A stretch of DNA of 64,000 nt from NCBI RefSeq assembly GCF_019041915.1, contig NZ_JAHPYF010000004.1, forward strand, positions 62,001 through 126,000. The letters are read 5' to 3'. Below, piece after piece: positions 59,503-64,000 of the stretch. The stretch comes from Collinsella sp. MSK.8.10 (GTDB lineage Bacteria; Actinomycetota; Coriobacteriia; Coriobacteriales; Coriobacteriaceae). Numbering within the stretch: position 1 is the first letter of the stretch; every line of letters starts with the position of its first letter. The notes beneath the pieces were generated by a model. It did not search any database and was not told where the DNA came from. It saw nothing but the letters and a program-made list of their open reading frames with translations. The translations under genes and the position numbers were made by a program.

Positions 59503-60737
59503 CGATCATCGGGGCGGGCCCCGGAAACCCCGACTTGCTCTCGCGCGCGGCGCTCGACGCGATCGACATCGCCGACGTGGTCATCGGCGCTCATCGCGCG
59601 CTTGCCGGCATCGACGTGCCGCCCGACGTGGTGAGATGCGAGCTCGTGAAGACGGCGGACATCGTTGCCGAGCTCACCGATGCGGCGTCGTGGCAGCGCG
59701 CCGTGGTCGTGATGACGGGCGATGTGGGGCTGTTCAGCGGCGCACGCCGCCTGGTGGAGGCGCTCTCCGGCGACGCGCAGGTGGACGTGCGCGTCATTCC
59801 CGGCATAAGCTCAGCGTCGTATCTCGCCGCGCGCCTCGCGCGTCCATGGCAGGATTGGCGCTTCGCGAGCGCTCACGGCGTGGCGTGCGACATCGCGGCC
59901 GAGGCCGAGCGCGCAGGTGAGCTCTTCCTCGTCACGTCGGGCGGGGAAGACCCCTCGCGGCTTTCGGGCGTGCTTGTGCAGGCGGGCTTCGGGGACGCGC
60001 GCGTGACGGTGGCCGAGCGCCTGTCGTACCCCGACGAGCGCATCACCTGCGCGACCGCAAGTGAAATTGCAGGTCAGACGTTCGACGACTTGAACGTGAT
60101 GCTTATCGAGTTCGCAGGCGGCGCCGCGAGCTCCCGCTGGCCGTACGCTTCCTCGGGCATTCCCGACGAGCTCTTCATCCGCGGCGACGTTCCCATGACC
60201 AAGCAGGAGGTGCGCGCCGTCGCGCTCGCGAAGCTGCGCCTTACCGCAACCGACACCGTGTGGGACGTCGGCGCCGGCACGGGGAGCGTGTCGATCGAGG
60301 CGGCGCTCGTGGCGCGAGCGGGGTCGGTATGGGCGGTCGAGCGCAACGCGACCGGCGTTCGGCTCATCCGAGAGAACGCGGATGCATTCGGGTGCGGTAA
60401 CGTGCATGCGGTCCCCGGTGTCGCACCCGAAGCGCTTGCGAAACTGCCCGTCCCCGACGCCGTGTTCGTCGGCGGGAGCGCGGGCGAGCTTCCCTCCATC
60501 GTGGAGGCGGCGCTCGAGAAGAACTCGCAGGTTCGCCTGTGCGTGCCATGCGTCACCGTTGAGACGCTCACCGAGGCGTGCACGCTCCTCTCGGGTTCGC
60601 GCTTTAAGGGGTTCGAGGCGTGCCAGGTGTCGGCCGCCCGCGCCGAGGCTGTAGGCTCGCACCATCTTATGAAGGCGCAAAACCCCGTGTTCCTCGTCAG
60701 TGCGCGTGGTGCAGGTGGGGAAGGCGGCGTCCGGTGA
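59490..60737 (+). CDS. cbiET: Fused cobalt-precorrin-7 C5- / precorrin-6B C15-methyltransferase (CbiE-CbiT)
   Basis: 415 residues. N-terminal CbiE (1 to about 210): VTIIGAGPGNPDLLS, VMTGDVGLFSGAR, VIPGISSASYLAARLA. C-terminal CbiT (about 225-415): TKQEVRAVALAKLRL, then the SAM motif VWDVGAGTGSVSIEAAL and decarboxylase-region sequence. Equivalent to CobL. Overlaps cbiH and, by GTGA, cbiA. Confidence 0.94.
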   Translation: MRKVTIIGAGPGNPDLLSRAALDAIDIADVVIGAHRALAGIDVPPDVVRCELVKTADIVAELTDAASWQRAVVVMTGDVGLFSGARRLVEALSGDAQVDVRVIPGISSASYLAARLARPWQDWRFASAHGVACDIAAEAERAGELFLVTSGGEDPSRLSGVLVQAGFGDARVTVAERLSYPDERITCATASEIAGQTFDDLNVMLIEFAGGAASSRWPYASSGIPDELFIRGDVPMTKQEVRAVALAKLRLTATDTVWDVGAGTGSVSIEAALVARAGSVWAVERNATGVRLIRENADAFGCGNVHAVPGVAPEALAKLPVPDAVFVGGSAGELPSIVEAALEKNSQVRLCVPCVTVETLTEACTLLSGSRFKGFEACQVSAARAEAVGSHHLMKAQNPVFLVSARGAGGEGGVR

Positions 60738-62116
60738 GCACGACCATCCCGCGCTTCATGGTCGCTGCGCCCTCGAGCGGGAGCGGCAAGACGGTCGTTA
60801 CGTGCGCGCTCCTGCGCGCGCTCGCGCACCGCGGCCTCGCATGCGCGGCCTTCAAATGCGGCCCCGACTACATTGACCCGCTCTTTCATCGCCGCGTCGT
60901 GGGTGCGCGCTCGGGCAACTTAGACGGCTTCTTCACCGACGCCCCGACGCTGCGCGCCCTGCTCGCACGCGGCGCTGCGGGCGCGGATGTCGCGGTGCTC
61001 GAGGGGGTCATGGGCTTCTACGACGGCATGGCGCCCGGCGTGGCCGATGCGAGCAGCTACCAGGTTGCGCGAGACACGGAAACGCCGGTCGTTTTAGTGG
61101 TGAACGGGCGCGGGGCGTCTTTATCGCTCGCCGCCGTAATCCGCGGCATCGCCGAGTTCCTGCCTTGTGCGAACGTGCGCGGCGTCGTGCTGAACAAGAC
61201 GAGCGCCGCTGCCTGCGCCTACGCGAAGCCTGCGATCGAGAAGCACACGGGCGTCGCGGTTTTGGGTAATATCCCCGCCGACGAGGCGTTCTCGCTCGAA
61301 AGCCGGCATCTGGGGCTTGTGACCGCCGACGAAGTCAAGCAGCTCTCCGCGCGCATCGACAAGATGGCCGAGCTGGTGGAAAAGAGCGTCGACGTCGACC
61401 GCTTGCTCGAAATAGCGGCGACGGCACCCGATATCCGCGAGGATCCTTACCGGTTGGAGCCGATCGCGGGAGCGCGGCCCATCATCGCCGTCGCGCGTGA
61501 CGAGGCATTCTCGTTCTACTACGAGGAAAACCTGCGCGCGCTCGAGGACCTGGGTTGCGAGCTGGCCTTTTTCAGCCCCCTGTGTGATAGCGAGTTGCCC
61601 CTGGGGACAAGCGCCCTCTATCTGGGGGGCGGCTACCCGGAGCTCCATGTACGGCAGCTCTCCGAGAACGCACCGATGCGCGAGGCGGTGCGGCGCGCGG
61701 TGGAATCCGGCATGCCGACGGTCGCCGAATGCGGTGGGTTTCTGTATCTGCAGCGCGAAATCGCCGATAGCGAGGGGCGGCGCTGGCCTGTTGCGGGCGC
61801 TCTTGAGGGCGCAAGCGAGAACGGGGGAAGGCTGTCCCATTTCGGGTACGTGGAGCTCACTTCCCAACGCGACGGGCTCTACGGGCCGCGCGGCACACGC
61901 ATCCGCGCGCACGAGTTCCACTACTGGCAGTCCACCTGCCCGGGCGGCGACTTCTGGGCGCAGAAGCCCCGGCGCGACAAGGGCTGGCCGTGCATGACGA
62001 CCACCCCGTCCCTGGTTGAGGGCTTCCCGCATGTGTACTATCCTGCGAACCCCGACGTTGCACGCGCGTTCGCGTCTGCCGCAGCGTCGTTTGCAGAGAG
62101 GAGACGGCATGGCTGA
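60734..62116 (+). CDS. cbiA: Cobyrinate a,c-diamide synthase
   Basis: 460 residues. ATP- and glutamine-dependent amidation of the a and c side chains. P-loop APSSGSGKTVVTCAL, FKCGPDYIDPLFH, VLEGVMGFYDG, then the class I glutamine amidotransferase-like domain with Cys in VAECGGFLYLQ and His in HEFHYWQS. Start is GTG 60734, overlapping the cbiET stop (GTGA). Overlaps cobT by 8 nt. Confidence 0.94.
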   Translation: MSTTIPRFMVAAPSSGSGKTVVTCALLRALAHRGLACAAFKCGPDYIDPLFHRRVVGARSGNLDGFFTDAPTLRALLARGAAGADVAVLEGVMGFYDGMAPGVADASSYQVARDTETPVVLVVNGRGASLSLAAVIRGIAEFLPCANVRGVVLNKTSAAACAYAKPAIEKHTGVAVLGNIPADEAFSLESRHLGLVTADEVKQLSARIDKMAELVEKSVDVDRLLEIAATAPDIREDPYRLEPIAGARPIIAVARDEAFSFYYEENLRALEDLGCELAFFSPLCDSELPLGTSALYLGGGYPELHVRQLSENAPMREAVRRAVESGMPTVAECGGFLYLQREIADSEGRRWPVAGALEGASENGGRLSHFGYVELTSQRDGLYGPRGTRIRAHEFHYWQSTCPGGDFWAQKPRRDKGWPCMTTTPSLVEGFPHVYYPANPDVARAFASAAASFAERRRHG

Positions 62117-63251
62117 AGCAACCGAAACCGCGCTTGCCTGCATCCGCGAGGAAGTCGAGCGCGCGTTCTCGTCGGCGCCGGGCGCCGTGCTCGAAGCCGC
62201 TCTCTCCCGGATCGCGCCCGCAGACGAGTGCGCCCGCGCCGCCGCGTACGCCGCGTGGGACTCCATCGCGCACCCCTTGGGGGGATTGGGCGACTTTGAA
62301 GACGCCGTCGCGTGTATCGCCGCAGCTCAGGGGAGCGCCGAGGTTGCCGAGTTTCCCCGTGCGCTCGCGGTATTCTTCTCCGACAACGGGGTCGTTGCCG
62401 AAGGCGTGTCGCAAAGCGGGCAAGACGTGACGCGAGCCGTCGCGCGCAACATGTGCGAGGGGGCCACGAGCGCCTGTCGCATGGCGGCGTTCGCGGGTGC
62501 CGAGGTCGTGCCCGTCGACGTGGGTATGGCCCGGGGCATAGAAGACGCGCGCATGGTGCGCGCGAACGTACGGCGGGGGAGCGGCAACATCGCGCGCGGC
62601 TCCGCTATGTCTCGCGATGAGGCCGTGCGCGCGATCGATGTCGGAATCGCCGTCGCGTGCGGGCTTGTCCGCGCCGGCGTGCGCCTTCTCGCCGCGGGCG
62701 AGATGGGCATCGGCAACACGACCACCTCGGCGGCGGTGGCCGCAGTGCTCATCCGGGCGGACGCGCGGAGCCTCGTCGGGCGCGGCGCGGGGCTCTCGGA
62801 CGCCTCGCTCGCGCGCAAGCGCGACGTGGTCGAGCGCGCTATCGACGCGAACTCGCCCGATCCTGCCGACCCGATCGACGTGCTCTCGAAGGTGGGCGGC
62901 TTCGACATCGCGGCGATGTGCGGCTTCTACCTGGGGGCCGCGGCCTCGAAGGCGCCGGCGCTCCTCGACGGGGTCATATCCTGCACGGCGGCCCTGTGCG
63001 CGGCGCGCCTGTGCCCCAACGCCTTGGGCTACCTCGTGGGCACCCACGCATCAAGCGAACCCGCAAGCCAGGAGCTCCTTCGCGAGCTCGGCATAAAGGC
63101 ACCCCTCGACGCAGGCATGCACTTGGGCGAGGGCGCGGGCGCCATGGCGTATCTGCCCCTTCTTGATTCGGCGCTGCGCGTGTACCGGGATGGGAAGACG
63201 TTCACGGCGACTGGCATGGCTGCTTACGAGCATTTCGAGGCCGGGAAATGA
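62109..63251 (+). CDS. cobT: Nicotinate-nucleotide-dimethylbenzimidazole phosphoribosyltransferase
   Basis: 380 residues. Activates the lower-ligand base for the nucleotide loop. CobT marks: FFSDNGVVAEGVSQSGQDVT, LLAAGEMGIGNTTTSAAVAA, the C-terminal catalytic Glu region MHLGEGAGAMAYLPLL. Base specificity (DMB, adenine or phenolic) cannot be told from sequence. It overlaps cobU by 4 nt. Confidence 0.93.
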   Translation: MAEATETALACIREEVERAFSSAPGAVLEAALSRIAPADECARAAAYAAWDSIAHPLGGLGDFEDAVACIAAAQGSAEVAEFPRALAVFFSDNGVVAEGVSQSGQDVTRAVARNMCEGATSACRMAAFAGAEVVPVDVGMARGIEDARMVRANVRRGSGNIARGSAMSRDEAVRAIDVGIAVACGLVRAGVRLLAAGEMGIGNTTTSAAVAAVLIRADARSLVGRGAGLSDASLARKRDVVERAIDANSPDPADPIDVLSKVGGFDIAAMCGFYLGAAASKAPALLDGVISCTAALCAARLCPNALGYLVGTHASSEPASQELLRELGIKAPLDAGMHLGEGAGAMAYLPLLDSALRVYRDGKTFTATGMAAYEHFEAGK

Positions 63252-63796
63252 CGGTGACGTTCGTTATCGGCGCCGCCGCGAGCGGCAAGAGCGCCTATGC
63301 CGAGTCCCTGTGCCTCGGACACGACGGCCCCCGCGTGTACCTGGCAACGATGGAGCCCTTCGGGGAAGAGGGCACCCGCCGTATCGCGCGCCATCGGGCG
63401 ATGCGCGAGGGCAAGTGTTTTTCCACCCTCGAGCGCACGCGTGACGTGGGCACTGCAGTGCCCGGGCTTCCGCGCGGCTGCACGCTTCTTTTGGAGGACG
63501 TGGGCAACCTGGTTGCGAACGAGCTTTTCGCGGAAGGCGGCTTGTCCCCACGTGACCCCGGCGCTGCGGCGCTCGAGGTGCTCGGAGGCATCGAACGGCT
63601 CGCTCAGGCCGCTGCGTATACGGTGGTGGTCTCCGTCGACGTGTTCGCCGATGGGATGCGCTACGATGAGGGGACCGAGGCATGGAGGCGCGCGCTCGCG
63701 CGCGTGAACGCGGGCGTGGCGGCGCTGGCCGACCGCGCAGTCGAAGTGGTATGCGGGATTCCCGTGTGGATGAAAGGCGAAGGACCTACAAGGTGA
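63248..63796 (+). CDS. cobU: Adenosylcobinamide kinase / adenosylcobinamide-phosphate guanylyltransferase
   Basis: 182 residues. Phosphorylates adenosylcobinamide and then forms GDP-cobinamide. P-loop FVIGAAASGKSAYAE (the family GGARSGKS with substitutions), YLATMEPFGEEGTRRIARHR with the guanylylated His region, and LLLEDVGNLVANE. Complete. Overlaps cobT (ATGA) and cobS (GTGA). Confidence 0.92.
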   Translation: MTVTFVIGAAASGKSAYAESLCLGHDGPRVYLATMEPFGEEGTRRIARHRAMREGKCFSTLERTRDVGTAVPGLPRGCTLLLEDVGNLVANELFAEGGLSPRDPGAAALEVLGGIERLAQAAAYTVVVSVDVFADGMRYDEGTEAWRRALARVNAGVAALADRAVEVVCGIPVWMKGEGPTR

Positions 63797-64000
63797 AGAT
63801 AGCAGAGGCAATCTGCGCGGCGTTCGGAACGTTCTCGCGCATCCCCGTCCCGAAATCGGCCTGGACCGATTTCGGATCAACCCATGCGCTTGCCGCGTTT
63901 CCCCTGGTGGGCGTTGCGGAAGGCTTCCTCATGACGTCGTGGGGGCACGTGGCGAACCTGCTCGGCGTGCCCGCGACCATCGTCGCGGCCGTGCTCGTGG
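63793..64000 (+). CDS. cobS: Adenosylcobinamide-GDP ribazoletransferase (partial, runs off right edge)
   Basis: The frame from GTG 63793 is open to the window end (69 codons). It begins with the CobS N-terminal pattern AFGTFSRIPVP followed by W-T-D, then the start of the first membrane helices (HALAAFPLVGVAEGF). Joins the lower-ligand nucleotide to GDP-cobinamide in the membrane, the last step of cobalamin synthesis. The GTG overlaps the cobU stop, as in the rest of this operon. Confidence 0.85.
   Translation, partial: MKIAEAICAAFGTFSRIPVPKSAWTDFGSTHALAAFPLVGVAEGFLMTSWGHVANLLGVPATIVAAVLV

Overview
The window looks like a chromosomal segment of a Coriobacteriia species, most likely Collinsella or a close relative. 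This is judged from protein style, high G+C, actinobacterial-type housekeeping genes and an intestinal-anaerobe gene set; no database search was possible. It holds about 57 protein genes, two identical tRNA-Glu genes, a T-box leader, a cobalamin riboswitch, about 15 intrinsic terminators and several long palindromes. No CRISPR array, phage, transposase or rRNA gene was seen.

Layout. Positions 1-4.8 kb: the end-truncated DUF134-NifX fusion gene (minus strand), thyA-folA, an RNA 2'-O-methyltransferase and a MATE exporter. 4.8-9 kb: corrinoid adenosyltransferase, ftsH, a DUF523 gene and glycerol dehydrogenase. 9-14.2 kb: T-box-controlled ileS, lspA and an RluD-type pseudouridine synthase. 14.3-22.4 kb: a family 2 glycosyltransferase, a small prepilin peptidase, a dGTPase-like gene, rarA, and a stress-type operon (DUF948, RsbW-like, SigB/F-like sigma factor, AI-2E permease). 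22.5-35.7 kb: alaS-ruvX-mltG-yqeG-aroK-aroB-like, then a peptidase, efp, asp23, nusB, xseB, tlyA, nadK and recN. 35.7-43.7 kb: a PTS sugar region with an RpiR regulator, a fused fructose-type IIBCA, HPr, Enzyme I and two PfkB kinases. 43.8-49.3 kb: CCA-adding enzyme, tandem tRNA-Glu, a flippase-like membrane protein, a TetR regulator and a radical SAM protein.

From about 49.5 kb to the right edge the DNA is visibly richer in G+C and is devoted to cobalamin. A minus-strand operon under a cobalamin riboswitch encodes an extracytoplasmic CbiK-type chelatase, two lipoproteins that share a NEAT-like domain (one fused to a BtuF/FecB-type binding protein), a FecCD permease and an ATPase with a C-terminal extension. 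A divergent plus-strand operon encodes cbiF, cbiD, a cbiL remnant, cbiG, cbiH, cbiET, cbiA, cobT, cobU and the start of cobS, mostly with overlapping start and stop codons.

The points most worth following up are: (1) the riboswitch-controlled uptake operon pairing NEAT-like lipoproteins with an exported chelatase; (2) an internal deletion that has reduced cbiL to 77 codons inside an otherwise intact pathway; (3) a matching operator (GATAAT-N8-GTAGATTA) in front of both the TetR gene and the convergent radical SAM gene; (4) an AroB homologue lacking its metal-ligand motifs beside aroK; (5) an RsbW-like protein without its ATP-binding motifs beside its sigma factor; (6) a repeated long palindrome family, one half-copy of which lies at the left border of the cobalamin region.
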